Origin: Nocardia sp. MH4
GTDB lineage: Bacteria; Actinomycetota; Actinomycetes; Mycobacteriales; Mycobacteriaceae
Assembly: GCF_019266065.1 (NCBI RefSeq)
Contig: NZ_LPNR01000076.1
Coordinates: forward strand, 1-44,031
DNA: 44,031 bases
Reading direction: 5' to 3'
The notes under the pieces were generated by a model. It was not told the origin of the DNA and made no database searches. It saw only the letters and a list, made by a program, of their open reading frames with translations. Shown piece after piece: positions 1 through 8,772 of this stretch (position 1 is the stretch's first letter; each line of letters opens with the position of its first letter). A program made the translations under genes and the position numbers.

Positions 1-2
1 CA

Positions 3-254
3 CGCGGCCGGGTCCGCCGCGCCGGACTGCTCGGCTACCTCGCCGCCGTGGTGGGCCGCCTCGCCGCCCGCGCCACCGAGACCCGGCAGCGGCCGACCCG
101 CACCGACCTCACCTCCGCGCTCGCCCACCCGCTGGGCGTGGCGCACTACTTGGCGCTGTGGACCCGGTCGCACTACCGCCATCGCACCGGCACGCTGCGC
201 TGGAAGCAGCGCCCACTGGTCGCGCCGGAGACCGCGAGCGCCCAGCACGCCTGA
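3..254 (+). CDS. C-terminal end of a membrane glycosyltransferase (partial)
   Basis: The reading frame is open from the left edge to a TGA at 252-254, so only the last 83 residues are present. The tail contains a hydrophobic segment (LLGYLAAVVGRLAA) and then a basic stretch ending in the pattern H-R-T-G-T-L-R-W-K-Q-R. A G-x-x-x-W-K-x-R ending after a membrane segment is common in family 2 glycosyltransferases of the hopanoid/carotenoid-associated (HpnB/CrtQ-like) type. That assignment rests on this short tail only; the catalytic domain lies outside the window. An interior GTG at 48 is not a credible start because coding sequence continues upstream of it. Confidence 0.5.
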   Translation, partial: RGRVRRAGLLGYLAAVVGRLAARATETRQRPTRTDLTSALAHPLGVAHYLALWTRSHYRHRTGTLRWKQRPLVAPETASAQHA

Positions 255-643
255 CGCGCCCGGCCGCGCTCAGCGATCGGTGATCCGCAACGAGAATTCG
301 CCGCCCATCCCCCGGCTCGTCGTCCGGGTCAGCCGCAGCCGCGACATACCGTCGACGAGATCGCGATTGCCGCCCCGACGAAGATCCGGCCACAGCCACG
401 AGATCCTCGACCCCCAAGCGATCCGGCGCCACGCGATCCGGCGCCACGCGATCCGGCGCCACGCAGGAAGAGAGCAGATCCGCGGGGCCACCTTAAGGCG
501 GCTGCCGCACGCGCTGTTCCATCGGCCAGGACCAGCACCAGCATGGCGGCCAGGAACACCGTCGAAGCCGTTGGTCGCGTAGACCACCCGCTTGCCGCCG
601 AGTGCGGCGGCGCGCGCGAGTCCGTCGAGTCCCCGCTGAGCCC
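255..643. other. Gene-poor stretch with no supportable coding sequence
   Basis: About 390 bp lie between the partial glycosyltransferase and the convergent secreted-protein gene. Open frames exist on both strands but none has a recognisable domain, a good ribosome binding site or a convincing start. One minus-strand frame gives a short hydrophobic run (about 500-555) that breaks off, which could be decayed coding sequence. The only clear structure is the 15-bp triplet repeat at 420-464. Confidence 0.4.
420..464. repeat. Tandem repeat, 3 x 15 bp
   Basis: Three perfect head-to-tail copies of gatccggcgccacgc occupy 420-434, 435-449 and 450-464. The unit length is a multiple of three, so it would add five residues per copy if translated, but no gene is supported here. 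Each unit contains the palindrome ggcgcc. Such short perfect arrays often vary in copy number between strains. Confidence 0.9.
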
Positions 644-1348
644 TCAGGGAACCTCGGTGATCCCGACGGTCGGGAAGAAGAAGCAGGAGCGGCCCGCGTT
701 GTCGGTGGTGCCGAAGACGGCGGCCAGGACGGTGCCGTGGCCGGTGTCGACCGGGACGGCCCGCACACCGCCGACCGGGACGGCGGCGAAGAGGAAGTCG
801 CGGATCGCGGTCTCGGCGATGGGGCGCAGTTCGACGGGGACCTCGGGCGGGACCAGCGCGCGCACCACGTCGGCGATGGAGCCCATCGAGGCCAGCCCGC
901 CGCGCCCGGTGCTGATATTGAGCCAGGCCACCTGCATGCCGGAGGTCTCGGTGGCCGCGGTGTCCGGTGCCAGGCCGTAGGGCAGGAAGGTGAACATCGT
1001 CTGGCCCGACTTCACGGCGGTGAGGTCGAGACCGGGGATCTGCACGGCGTTGGCGGGCCACGGGCCGGGCACCGCGCCCGCGACGGCGGGCACGAGCCCG
1101 AGGCCGTCGCCCGCGCAGTTCGCGGCGACCGTCGGGTACAGGAACGGTTGGATGCCCAGCGCTTTCAGGGTGTCGACGACGGTCTGATACGCGCCGAGCA
1201 GGTCACCGGGACCGGCGGTCGGGGTGGCGGCGGGCGCATCCCTGGTTACCGTCGCGGGCACGGCCGCCGCGGTGGGCGCGGCCAGCAGCAGCGCGGCGGC
1301 GCAGGCCGCCAGCGTGGTCAGGGCGGTGAAACGACGCGGCACGGTCAC
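644..1348 (-). CDS. Secreted protein of unknown function
   Basis: This 234-residue protein has a clear Sec signal peptide: a basic start (MTVPRRF), a hydrophobic core rich in Ala and Leu, and a likely cleavage after an A-x-A motif near residues 27-31. The mature part contains two cysteines (around residues 98 and 219), which could form one disulfide outside the cell. I recognise no enzyme motif. Similar Ala/Pro-rich secreted proteins of about this size occur in nocardiae and mycobacteria as hypothetical proteins (general impression, not a match). It is transcribed away from the riboswitch operon, so 1349-1560 is a divergent promoter region. The 310-residue frame on the opposite strand is a GC-rich shadow. 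Confidence 0.65.
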   Translation of the reverse strand: MTVPRRFTALTTLAACAAALLLAAPTAAAVPATVTRDAPAATPTAGPGDLLGAYQTVVDTLKALGIQPFLYPTVAANCAGDGLGLVPAVAGAVPGPWPANAVQIPGLDLTAVKSGQTMFTFLPYGLAPDTAATETSGMQVAWLNISTGRGGLASMGSIADVVRALVPPEVPVELRPIAETAIRDFLFAAVPVGGVRAVPVDTGHGTVLAAVFGTTDNAGRSCFFFPTVGITEVP

Positions 1349-1560
1349 AACGCACTCCTCATCGACGCGGAGACATCCGACGCTACGCCCGTATCCGGCG
1401 GAATCCGCGCAGGTGAGGCGCGTCGTTTCGTCGGCGCGTCGCGGACAGTGTGCACCAGCGCCGCCCCGGTTCCAAGCTCTGCGCTCACGCTGATCCTTAC
1501 CGTTGTGAAGTATCGCCGCAGTGCCACATGCTGATTCGGTACCGGCCCCTGTGGTCGGTC

Positions 1561-1655
1561 ACAACCATCCAGAGCGACCGAGAGACCTGGCTCCATGACG
1601 TCGCAGCAACCCGCCCGTTCCCGGGTGTGGGTGCTTCCGCCAGGTTCGATGGAGG
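1561..1655 (+). promoter_or_regulatory. Predicted SAM riboswitch (SAM-I/SAM-IV class)
   Basis: The segment has the core of the S-adenosylmethionine riboswitch superfamily. P1 pairs ccatc (1565-1569) with gatgg (1648-1652). AGAG follows P1, and P2 pairs gcgac (1574-1578) with gtcgc (1600-1604). The conserved GCAACC (1606-1611) leads into P3, which pairs accc (1609-1612) with gggt (1629-1632) and cccg (1614-1617) with cggg (1622-1625). GGTGC (1630-1634) and TTCC follow. The P2 loop acctgg (1585-1590) can pair with ccaggt (1640-1645), the expected pseudoknot. No P4 helix is seen between P3 and the P1 3' strand, which favours SAM-IV or the SAM-I/IV variant over classical SAM-I. It ends 27 bases before the first operon gene, and GGAGG at 1651-1655 overlaps the P1 3' strand, so control could be at translation. 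Identified by eye; not scored against a covariance model. Confidence 0.75.
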
Positions 1656-1682
1656 AGCAAGAGTGGCGAGGTCTGCTGTCGC

Positions 1683-2390
1683 ATGAAGTTTCTGTTGTTC
1701 ACGCTGGTGACCCGGGCGGTGACCACGCTCAGCCTGCTCGACCCGGTGCGCGCGTCCGAGGACTACGCGACGCTGGACAACCTGGCGGATGGCCGGCTGG
1801 AGCTGATCATCGGCAAGGGCAACGGCCCCGCGCAGGCCCGGATCTGGCACGGCAGCGCGACCAGCCGCGAGTCGGTGGAACTGGCCGCGCGCCACGGTGA
1901 TCCGCTGTTCTCGGCCGACGTCACCAACCCCATCGAGCCGTCTGCCGAACTGGTTCGCCACTATCGGCAGCGCTGGGCCCACTACGGCCGCGACCCCGCC
2001 GACGCGCTCGTCGGCGCGGGCACCGCGGGCTTCCACGTCGCCGCCACCTCCCAGCAGGCCAGAGCGGTCTCCACGCCGCTGTTCGAGGCGCGTCGCGCGC
2101 TGGCGCGAAAGCTGGGCCTGCCCCTGGTGTTCGACACCATCGACGACTTCCTCGCGCGCAGCTCCGCTCTGGTCGGCAGCCCGCAGGAAGTCATCGACAA
2201 GGTCGGCCGCTACCACGAGCAGCTCGGCCACGAGGTGATCCATCTCTCCGCCGAACGCGACGGTCGCGCCGACACCGACTACCTGGGCAGCCTCGAGCTG
2301 TACCAGGCCGAGGTGGCGCCCGAACTGCGCCGCCGCATTCCCAGCCATCCCCTGGCCGCAGGCCGCGAATTCTCTGGAGTCACCCCGTGA
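1683..2390 (+). CDS. LLM-class flavin-dependent oxidoreductase, internally deleted
   Basis: The sequence is clearly a luciferase-like monooxygenase of the family I recall as CE1758 (TIGR04036): the start MKFLLFTLVT, the segment LLDPVRASEDYATLDNLADG, then WHGSATSRESVELAARHGDP and a C-terminal SALVGSPQEVIDKVGRYHEQ are all typical. It is only 235 residues, where the family has roughly 340-380. Two blocks appear to be missing in frame: one after residue 10, where the rest of the first barrel strands should be, and one after GKGNGPAQ, where the mid-barrel region should be. A (beta/alpha)8 barrel with both losses is unlikely to fold, so this may be a relic gene. It is first in the operon behind the riboswitch and its TGA overlaps the next GTG by 4 bp, so it may still matter for translational coupling. 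Confidence 0.75.
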   Translation: MKFLLFTLVTRAVTTLSLLDPVRASEDYATLDNLADGRLELIIGKGNGPAQARIWHGSATSRESVELAARHGDPLFSADVTNPIEPSAELVRHYRQRWAHYGRDPADALVGAGTAGFHVAATSQQARAVSTPLFEARRALARKLGLPLVFDTIDDFLARSSALVGSPQEVIDKVGRYHEQLGHEVIHLSAERDGRADTDYLGSLELYQAEVAPELRRRIPSHPLAAGREFSGVTP

Positions 2391-4006
2391 TCGGTCCTCG
2401 TCATCGTTTCGCCGCCGCCGTCGGCGTCCTGGCTGTCGCCACCTCCGTGGTCGCGTGCGGCAGCGACACCGGCGGCGCGGGTGGGCAGGCCGGTCCGCCG
2501 CAGCCCGGCGGCACCCTGCGCTACGGGTTGTCCCAGGCCCCGTCGTGCTCGGATCCGGCCCAGGCCGGGTCGAACCAGACCATCTACGTCACCCGCCAGA
2601 TCGTCGACTCGCTCACCGACCAGGACCCCAAGACCGGCGCGATCACCCCCTGGCTGGCCAAGAGCTGGGAGGTCAGCCCCGACGCCAAGGTGTTCACCTT
2701 CACCCTCGCCGACGGCGTCACCTTCAGCGACGGCACCGCGCTGACCGCGGATTCGGTGCGCGACACCTTCGACGCGATCGTCGAGCTGGGCGGTGCGAAG
2801 GCGCCGCTGGGCGCGAGCTACCTGACCAACTACGTCGGCACGACGGCGGTCGACAAGCTCACCGCCCGGGTCGAGTTCAGCCAGCCCAACGCCCAGTTCC
2901 TGCAGGCCTCCTCGACGCCGCAGCTCGGCATCCTGGGCCGGGCGACCAATGCCAAGCCGGCCGAGGCCCGCTGCGCGGGCGACAACATCGGCAGCGGCCC
3001 GTTCACCTACGCCGCCTACAAGCAGGACGTCTCGGTGACCCTGGCCAAGCGGGCCGGATACCACTGGGGCTCGGCGGTCTTCGGCCATCAGGGCGAGGCC
3101 TACCTGGACCGGATCGAATTCACCGTCGTTCCCGAGTCCGGCGTGCGCACCGGCAGTCTCGTCTCCGGCCAGCTCGACGCGATCAGCGACGCGCTGCCCC
3201 AGGACGCGCCGCAGATCGAGGCCGTCGACGGCCGGATCCTGTCCACCTCCAACCCAGGCACGCCGTTCGGCTTGCAGCTCAACGTCAATCGCGGCCCGCT
3301 GCGCGATCCAGCCGTGCGCCAGGCGCTGCTGCCCGCGCTCGATCGCAAGCAGCTCGTCGACACCGTGCTCGGCCCGCAGTTCAAGTTCGCGACCTCGTCG
3401 CTGGCCTCGGCGACCCCCGCCTACACGGACCTGTCGGCGAAGCTGCCCAACGACCCGGCCGAGGCGAAGTCGATCCTCGACCAGGCGGGCTGGGTGCCCG
3501 GTGCCGACGGTATCCGCGCGAAGAACGGTGAGCGCCTGAGCTTCTCGGTGACCTTCAGCCAGGTCTTCGCGGGCAACCAGGCGATCCTGGAGCTGGTGCA
3601 GCAGCAGCTGCGGCAGGTCGGCGTCGAGCTGACGCTCGATCTGGTCTCGGGCCCGGAGAGCACCGCCAAGATGAACTCCAAGGACTACGACTCCTTCTAC
3701 AGCAACTCCACCCGCGCCGACGGTGACATCCTGCGCACGTGGTTCTCGCTCACCGGCCGCAACCTCAACGCGCGCGGCCCGATCCCGGCGCTGGACGAGA
3801 CCCTCGACAAGCAGCTGGCCACCAACGATCCCGCGGCCCGCGCCGCGCTGCTCGGGACCGCGCAGCAGCTGATCCTCGACAACGGCCTCTACCTGCCCAC
3901 CGTCGAGTTGTCCCAGGCGATCGGCGCGGCCGCCAACACCCGGGATCTGAAGTTCGAGGCCTCGGCCCGACTGCAGTTCTTCGATACCTGGCTGAGCGGG
4001 CGCTAG
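2387..4006 (+). CDS. ABC transporter substrate-binding lipoprotein (SBP_bac_5, Opp/Dpp type)
   Basis: This 539-residue protein is the extracytoplasmic receptor of a peptide/nickel-type ABC importer. A lipobox (VVAC, Cys24) follows a hydrophobic signal, so the mature protein should be lipid-anchored. Family 5 solute-binding features follow: GGTLRYGLSQAPSCSDPA at the mature N-terminus, WEVSPDAKVFTFTLADG, and SDGTALTADSVRDTFDAI. It starts at GTG 2387, overlapping the upstream TGA by 4 bp, and the permease gene begins 2 bp after its stop. The family binds oligopeptides, but members also bind nickel, opines, glutathione and other small molecules, so the ligand cannot be read from sequence. The neighbouring monooxygenases and the SAM riboswitch suggest an organosulfur compound. 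It may belong to the KPN_01854 family (TIGR04028) that I recall accompanying such LLM genes. Confidence 0.9.
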   Translation: MIGPRHRFAAAVGVLAVATSVVACGSDTGGAGGQAGPPQPGGTLRYGLSQAPSCSDPAQAGSNQTIYVTRQIVDSLTDQDPKTGAITPWLAKSWEVSPDAKVFTFTLADGVTFSDGTALTADSVRDTFDAIVELGGAKAPLGASYLTNYVGTTAVDKLTARVEFSQPNAQFLQASSTPQLGILGRATNAKPAEARCAGDNIGSGPFTYAAYKQDVSVTLAKRAGYHWGSAVFGHQGEAYLDRIEFTVVPESGVRTGSLVSGQLDAISDALPQDAPQIEAVDGRILSTSNPGTPFGLQLNVNRGPLRDPAVRQALLPALDRKQLVDTVLGPQFKFATSSLASATPAYTDLSAKLPNDPAEAKSILDQAGWVPGADGIRAKNGERLSFSVTFSQVFAGNQAILELVQQQLRQVGVELTLDLVSGPESTAKMNSKDYDSFYSNSTRADGDILRTWFSLTGRNLNARGPIPALDETLDKQLATNDPAARAALLGTAQQLILDNGLYLPTVELSQAIGAAANTRDLKFEASARLQFFDTWLSGR

Positions 4007-4008
4007 TC

Positions 4009-5022
4009 ATGGTCCGCTATGTGGGTTCGCGCCTGCTGCAGGCGATCTGGGTGATGTGGGCCGCGTTCACCATTTCCTTCGCCGTGCTGTACCTGCTGCC
4101 CGCCGACCCGGTGTCGATGGCCGCCGACGGCGGCGGCCCCGGCAGCGCCGTCGACAAGGCGGCGATCGCGGAACTGCAGGCGCGCTACGGGCTGGACAAG
4201 CCACTGTGGGAGCAGTACGTGACCGCGCTGGGCAACGCGGTGACCGGCGATCTCGGCCGGTCCATCACCACCGGCCAACCGGTCACCGAGGCCCTGCTCG
4301 ACGTGCTGCCCGCCACGCTCGGGCTGGCCGCGCTGGCGCTGCTGTTCGCCACGCTCGGCGGGGTGGTGCTGGCCTTCGCCGCCACCTACACCCGCCGCCC
4401 GTGGCTGCGCAACACCCTCAACGCGCTGCCGCCGCTGGGGGTGTCGGTGCCGACGTTCTGGACCGGCCTGATCCTGTTGCAGCTGTTCTCCTTCCGGCTG
4501 CACTGGTTCCCGGCGTTCGGCGGGACCGGGCTGCGCGGCACCCTGCTGCCCGCGCTGACCCTGGCCCTGCCGATCGGCGCGGTGATCGCCCAGGTGCTCG
4601 CGGCCGGATTGCAGCAGACCTGGCGGCAGCCGTTCACCGAGGTGGCGCTGGCCAAGGGCGCGTCGCGCTGGTGGGTGCAGCGGCGCCACGTCGCGCGGCT
4701 GGCGAGCGTGCCCGCGTTCACCATCGCGGGTGTGCTGGTCGGCACCATGCTCGCCGGTTCGGTGGTGGTGGAGTCGGTGTTCGCCCGCGCGGGCGTGGGC
4801 AGGCTGACCCAGACCGCCGTGCTCAACCAGGACATCCCGGTCGTGCAGGGCGTGGTGTTGCTGTCCGCGCTGATCTTCGTCGCGGTGAATCTGACCGTCG
4901 ACCTGCTCTATCCGCTGCTCGATCCACGCATCACCGGTGCGAGCAGGCGGCGGGCCACCGCGCGCGCCGCGCTCCCGGACACCAAGGCCGATGTCGCCGC
5001 GAAGGCGGTGCACAGTGCCTGA
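4009..5022 (+). CDS. ABC transporter permease, DppB/OppB type
   Basis: The 337-residue inner-membrane protein has about six transmembrane segments, starting with LLQAIWVMWAAFTISFAVLY. It has the DppB-type early motif RYGLDKPLWEQY, followed by GDLGRSITTGQPV, and the cytoplasmic EAA-like loop that contacts the ATPase (FTEVALAKGASRWWVQRRHV). The start ATG 4009 lies 2 bp after the stop of the binding protein. It should form the translocation channel with the DppC-type permease encoded next. The gap of 35 bp to that gene is the largest in the operon. Confidence 0.92.
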   Translation: MVRYVGSRLLQAIWVMWAAFTISFAVLYLLPADPVSMAADGGGPGSAVDKAAIAELQARYGLDKPLWEQYVTALGNAVTGDLGRSITTGQPVTEALLDVLPATLGLAALALLFATLGGVVLAFAATYTRRPWLRNTLNALPPLGVSVPTFWTGLILLQLFSFRLHWFPAFGGTGLRGTLLPALTLALPIGAVIAQVLAAGLQQTWRQPFTEVALAKGASRWWVQRRHVARLASVPAFTIAGVLVGTMLAGSVVVESVFARAGVGRLTQTAVLNQDIPVVQGVVLLSALIFVAVNLTVDLLYPLLDPRITGASRRRATARAALPDTKADVAAKAVHSA

Positions 5023-5057
5023 TCCCACCCCGCCCATCGAGACCGAAGGGAACGTCC

Positions 5058-5957
5058 ATGGTTGACATCCTCGTGCGCCGTGGCACGGTCGCCGAGCGGC
5101 CCGACGCGGCCGACGACAGCCACGTACGGACGCACCGTGCCGCCGCGGCGGCGCGCTGGGTCCGCGGGCATCTGGGCCTGATGCTCTCGGGCGTCGTGCT
5201 CGTCGTCGCGGTCGGCTGGGCGGTGGCGCCGTCGGTGTTCGCCTCCGGCGACCCGCTGACCGGCGTGCCCGCCGAGAAGTTCCAGGCGCCCAGCGCGGCG
5301 CACTGGTTCGGCACCGACAATCTCGGCCGTGACCTCTACACCCGGATGGTGCACGGCGCCGGGCTCTCGCTCACCGCGACCCTGACCGCCGTCGGGATCG
5401 CCCTGGTGATCGGCTCGCTGCTCGGGCTGCTGTCCGGCGCGGCGGGCGGGATCGTCGACACCGCGATCATGCGGGTCGTCGACGTGCTGCTCTCGATCCC
5501 CGCGCTGCTGCTGTCGCTGGCCCTGGTGACCGCGCTGGGCTTCGGTACCCGCAATGTCGCGCTCGCCGTCGGCATCTCGCTGATCGCCAACTTCGCCAGG
5601 GTGATGCGCTCGGAGGTGCTGCGGGTGCAGCACGCGCCGTATGTCGAGGCGGCGCACGCGTCCGGCGTGCGCTGGTACGCGGTGCTCGCCCGGCACGTGC
5701 TGCCCAATTCGTTCCAGCCCGTGCTGGCGCTGGCCGCCGTGGAATTCGGGATGGCGGTGCTGGCGGTGTCGTCGCTGAGTTTCCTCGGCTACGGCACCAA
5801 ACCGCCCACCCCCGAATGGGGTTCGCTGATCTCGGAGGGCCGCAACTTCCTCGCGTCGGCGTGGTGGCTGACGACGCTGCCGGGTCTGGTCATCGTCACC
5901 GTCGTGCTGTCGGCCCAGCGCCTCGGCCGGTTCGTGGGAAAGGCGGAGACCCGATGA
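5058..5957 (+). CDS. ABC transporter permease, DppC/OppC type
   Basis: This 299-residue permease carries the hallmark [20 protein letters not shown] of the DppC family and a C-terminal EAA loop ([20 protein letters not shown]) followed by [20 protein letters not shown]. About six membrane segments are visible. The ATG at 5058 is supported by gaaggga at 5045-5051, seven bases upstream, and gives a normal family length. It pairs with the upstream DppB-type permease. Its stop overlaps the next start in an ATGA, so it is translationally coupled to the ATPase gene. Confidence 0.92.
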   Translation: MVDILVRRGTVAERPDAADDSHVRTHRAAAAARWVRGHLGLMLSGVVLVVAVGWAVAPSVFASGDPLTGVPAEKFQAPSAAHWFGTDNLGRDLYTRMVHGAGLSLTATLTAVGIALVIGSLLGLLSGAAGGIVDTAIMRVVDVLLSIPALLLSLALVTALGFGTRNVALAVGISLIANFARVMRSEVLRVQHAPYVEAAHASGVRWYAVLARHVLPNSFQPVLALAAVEFGMAVLAVSSLSFLGYGTKPPTPEWGSLISEGRNFLASAWWLTTLPGLVIVTVVLSAQRLGRFVGKAETR

Positions 5958-7651
5958 GCGAGTCGGCGGCCACACACCCGACGTCGGCGGCGGAAGCGTC
6001 CGCCGCACACGCGGAAGTTCCAGCGCTCCCGGCCGGTCCGCTGCTGCGCGTCGACGAGCTGCGCATCGCCTACCACTCCAGCTCCGGCCGGGTCGACGCC
6101 CTGCGCGGCGCCTCGATCGAGGTCGGGCGCGGGGAGGTGGTGGCGCTGGTCGGGGAATCCGGCTCGGGCAAGTCCACGCTGGCGCACGCGGTGATCGGCC
6201 TGCTCGGCGATACCGCGCGCTTCGTCTCCGGCGGCATCGACTTCGCCGGCGAGAAGGTCGACCCGACCGACGAGAAGGCCCTGCGGCGCCTGCGCGGCGC
6301 CCGGGTCGGACTGGTGCCGCAGGATCCGGGACTGTCGCTGAATCCGGTTCTGCGCGTGGGTGATCAGGTGGCCGAGGCGCTGCTGGTGCACCGGCTCGCC
6401 GATCGGCGCGGCGCCCGGTGGCAGGCGCTGGACCTGCTCGCGGAAGTCGGGCTGGACCGACCCGAGCTGCGGGCACGGCAGTTCCCCCACGAATTGTCCG
6501 GTGGCCAGCGGCAGCGGGTGCTGATCGCCATCGCGCTGGCCTGCGGACCGGAGCTGATCATCGCCGACGAGCCCACCAGCGCCCTGGACGCGACGGTGGC
6601 CCGCCAGGTGCTGGATCGGCTGGCGGAACGGATCGCGGCCCGCGGCACGGCCGTCCTGCTGATCACCCACGATCTGGCCGTCGCCGCCGAGCGGGCCGAT
6701 CGGCTGGTCGTGCTCGAACGCGGCGAGGTGGTCGAATCCGGTCCTGCGGCACAGGTGCTCACCCATCCGCGGCATCCCTACACACGTCGGCTGCTCGCCG
6801 CCTCCCCCGCGCTCGCGCCCGCCGGCTTCCGACCGCCGCGGGCCAGGGCCGAGTCGCCGCTGCTGTCGGTGCGCGCCCTGCACAAACGGTTCCACGCGGC
6901 CGAGGTGACCGCGGTCGACGATGTCGGGTTCACCCTCGACCGGGGCGAGACCCTCGCGCTGGTGGGCGAATCCGGTTCGGGCAAGTCCACCACCGCGCGC
7001 ATCGCGCTGCGATTGACCGAACCCGACAGCGGCACGGTGACCTTCGACGGGCACGACCTCACCAGGGCGCGCAGGCGCAGGCTGCGCGAGCTGCGCAGGC
7101 GCTTCCAGGTGGTCTACCAGAACCCGTACTCGTCACTGGATCCGCGCTGGCAGGTCGGCGACATCATCGCCGAACCCCTGCACGCCTACGGCGTCGGCGA
7201 CCGCGCCGCGCGAACCCGCCGGGTGACCGAACTGCTCGACCAGGTCGCGCTGCCCGCCGAGTTCACCGCGCGCAGGCCCGCCGAGCTCTCCGGCGGCCAG
7301 CGCCAGCGCGTCGCCATCGCCCGCGCGCTGGCCCTGCGGCCCGACCTACTCGTGCTCGACGAGCCGGTCTCGGCACTGGACGCCTCGGTGCAGGCGCAAA
7401 TCCTCGACCTGCTCGACGGGCTGCAAGCCGAGCTCGCGCTCGGCTACCTGTTCATCTCCCACGATCTGGCCGTGGTCCGGCAGATCAGCGACCGGGTGGC
7501 GGTGCTGCGCCACGGTCGCATCGTCGAAACCGGGCCCACCGCCACCCTGTTCACCGATCCGCAGCACGACTACACGCGCGAGTTGCTCGCCGCGATTCCC
7601 ACACCGAGCGTCCGGATCGACCCCCTCGACGGAAAGGACCCCACCCGATGA
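5954..7651 (+). CDS. Double ABC ATPase (DppD-DppF fusion type)
   Basis: The 565-residue protein contains two complete nucleotide-binding domains that energise the importer. Domain 1 has Walker [10 protein letters not shown] at residues 67-75, signature LSGGQRQRV near 181 and Walker [13 protein letters not shown]. Domain 2 has a second GESGSGKST near 337, [15 protein letters not shown] near 445 and [12 protein letters not shown]. Each domain ends with the oligopeptide-type C-terminal signature ([10 protein letters not shown] and [10 protein letters not shown]). In many Dpp/Opp systems these are two genes; single-chain versions are common in actinobacteria and in GsiA-like systems. The start ATG 5954 and the stop at 7651 each overlap the neighbouring gene by 4 bp. 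Both active sites look intact. Confidence 0.93.
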   Translation: MSESAATHPTSAAEASAAHAEVPALPAGPLLRVDELRIAYHSSSGRVDALRGASIEVGRGEVVALVGESGSGKSTLAHAVIGLLGDTARFVSGGIDFAGEKVDPTDEKALRRLRGARVGLVPQDPGLSLNPVLRVGDQVAEALLVHRLADRRGARWQALDLLAEVGLDRPELRARQFPHELSGGQRQRVLIAIALACGPELIIADEPTSALDATVARQVLDRLAERIAARGTAVLLITHDLAVAAERADRLVVLERGEVVESGPAAQVLTHPRHPYTRRLLAASPALAPAGFRPPRARAESPLLSVRALHKRFHAAEVTAVDDVGFTLDRGETLALVGESGSGKSTTARIALRLTEPDSGTVTFDGHDLTRARRRRLRELRRRFQVVYQNPYSSLDPRWQVGDIIAEPLHAYGVGDRAARTRRVTELLDQVALPAEFTARRPAELSGGQRQRVAIARALALRPDLLVLDEPVSALDASVQAQILDLLDGLQAELALGYLFISHDLAVVRQISDRVAVLRHGRIVETGPTATLFTDPQHDYTRELLAAIPTPSVRIDPLDGKDPTR

Positions 7652-8772
7652 GCGAAGGCACGCTGTTCCTTGGCATCGAGACCGCGGGCACCGGAACGCA
7701 TCCCGCGTCCTGGCGACGCGCGGACTCGCGTGCCGAGGATCTGTTCACCGCCGGCTACTGGACCGAGGTGGTGGCGCGCGCCGAACAGCTCGGCGCCGAC
7801 GCGATATTCCTGCCCGACGCGTTCGGCCTGCAGGACGGCGGCACCGCGGTGACCCGCGGCCGACTCGACGCCGTCGCGATCGCCGCCCGCGTCGCCCCGC
7901 TGACCCGCCGGATCGGGCTGATCCCGCAGGCGCCGCTCACCCACACCGAGCCGTTCCACGTGTCCAAGGCGATCGCCGCGCTCGATTTCGCGAGCCTGGG
8001 CCGGGCCGGCTGGGAAGTGGGCGTGTCCGCCACGGCCCAGGAGGCGAAGGCTTTCGGCCGCAAGGCGGTTCAAGATCGCACCGACCTGTGGCACGAGGCC
8101 GACGAGGCGATCGAGGTGGTGACCCGGCTGTGGGACAGCTGGGAGGACGGCGCCGAGATCCGCGACGTGCCTACCGGCCGGTTCATCGACCGGGATCGCC
8201 TGCACTACATCGATTTCGCCGGGGACCACTTCTCGGTGAAGGGCCCGTCCATCACGCCGCGCTCGCCGCAGGGTCAGCCGATCGTGACGGTGCGCGCCGA
8301 CGACGCCGTGGCCGTCGACGTCGCCGTGCGCCGCGCCGATCTCGTGCGGATCAGCGCCCCCGATCTGGCCACCGCCGCCGCGCACCGCGTTTCGCTGCGC
8401 GCCGCCCTCGCCGCGGCGGGCCGCGATCCGGACACGGTCCGGGTGCTGCTCGATCTCACCGTGCACCTGGCCGATTCGGCCGAGCGGGCCAGGGCTGAGG
8501 TCCGCGAGCTGGATCAGTGGCTGGGGCAGCCGATCGACGATCCCGGGCTCACCCAGGTCGGCACCGCGGGCGAACTCGACGACCTGCTCGCCGAGATCGG
8601 CGGTTCGGCCGTCGCCGACGGTGTGGTGCTGCGACCGCTGGCGCTGCCCGCCACTCTCGCCGCGCTCACCTCGCGCCCCGAACGGGCGACGGGCACCCTG
8701 CGCGAACAGCTCGGCCTCCCCCGCCCGGCCAGCCGTTATGCCGCCGCGACCACGCAAGGAGCAGCACTGTGA
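7648..8772 (+). CDS. LLM-class flavin-dependent oxidoreductase
   Basis: This 374-residue protein belongs to the bacterial luciferase-like superfamily, TIM-barrel enzymes that use reduced FMN or F420 and usually oxygen. Family features include the early strand [14 protein letters not shown], the [20 protein letters not shown] region, [20 protein letters not shown], and [17 protein letters not shown], which occupies the place of the usual ASLDHLSGGRxxWN motif. It appears full length, unlike the first LLM of the operon. The closest group I recall is the FMN-dependent type that co-occurs with this ABC importer. No flavin reductase lies in the operon, so reduced flavin would have to come from elsewhere. 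ATGA and GTGA overlaps link it to both neighbours. Confidence 0.85.
   Translation: MSEGTLFLGIETAGTGTHPASWRRADSRAEDLFTAGYWTEVVARAEQLGADAIFLPDAFGLQDGGTAVTRGRLDAVAIAARVAPLTRRIGLIPQAPLTHTEPFHVSKAIAALDFASLGRAGWEVGVSATAQEAKAFGRKAVQDRTDLWHEADEAIEVVTRLWDSWEDGAEIRDVPTGRFIDRDRLHYIDFAGDHFSVKGPSITPRSPQGQPIVTVRADDAVAVDVAVRRADLVRISAPDLATAAAHRVSLRAALAAAGRDPDTVRVLLDLTVHLADSAERARAEVRELDQWLGQPIDDPGLTQVGTAGELDDLLAEIGGSAVADGVVLRPLALPATLAALTSRPERATGTLREQLGLPRPASRYAAATTQGAAL

Noticed and set aside
270..1061. 263-residue minus-strand open frame crossing the gap at 255-643
   Set aside because: Its first half is an Arg/Pro-rich shadow of the secreted-protein gene, and the tail has only repeat-derived WRRIA units and no recognisable domain.
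602..1534. 310-residue open frame on the plus strand
   Set aside because: It is antisense to the secreted-protein gene, is Gly/Arg-rich and has no domain; it is a GC-rich shadow.
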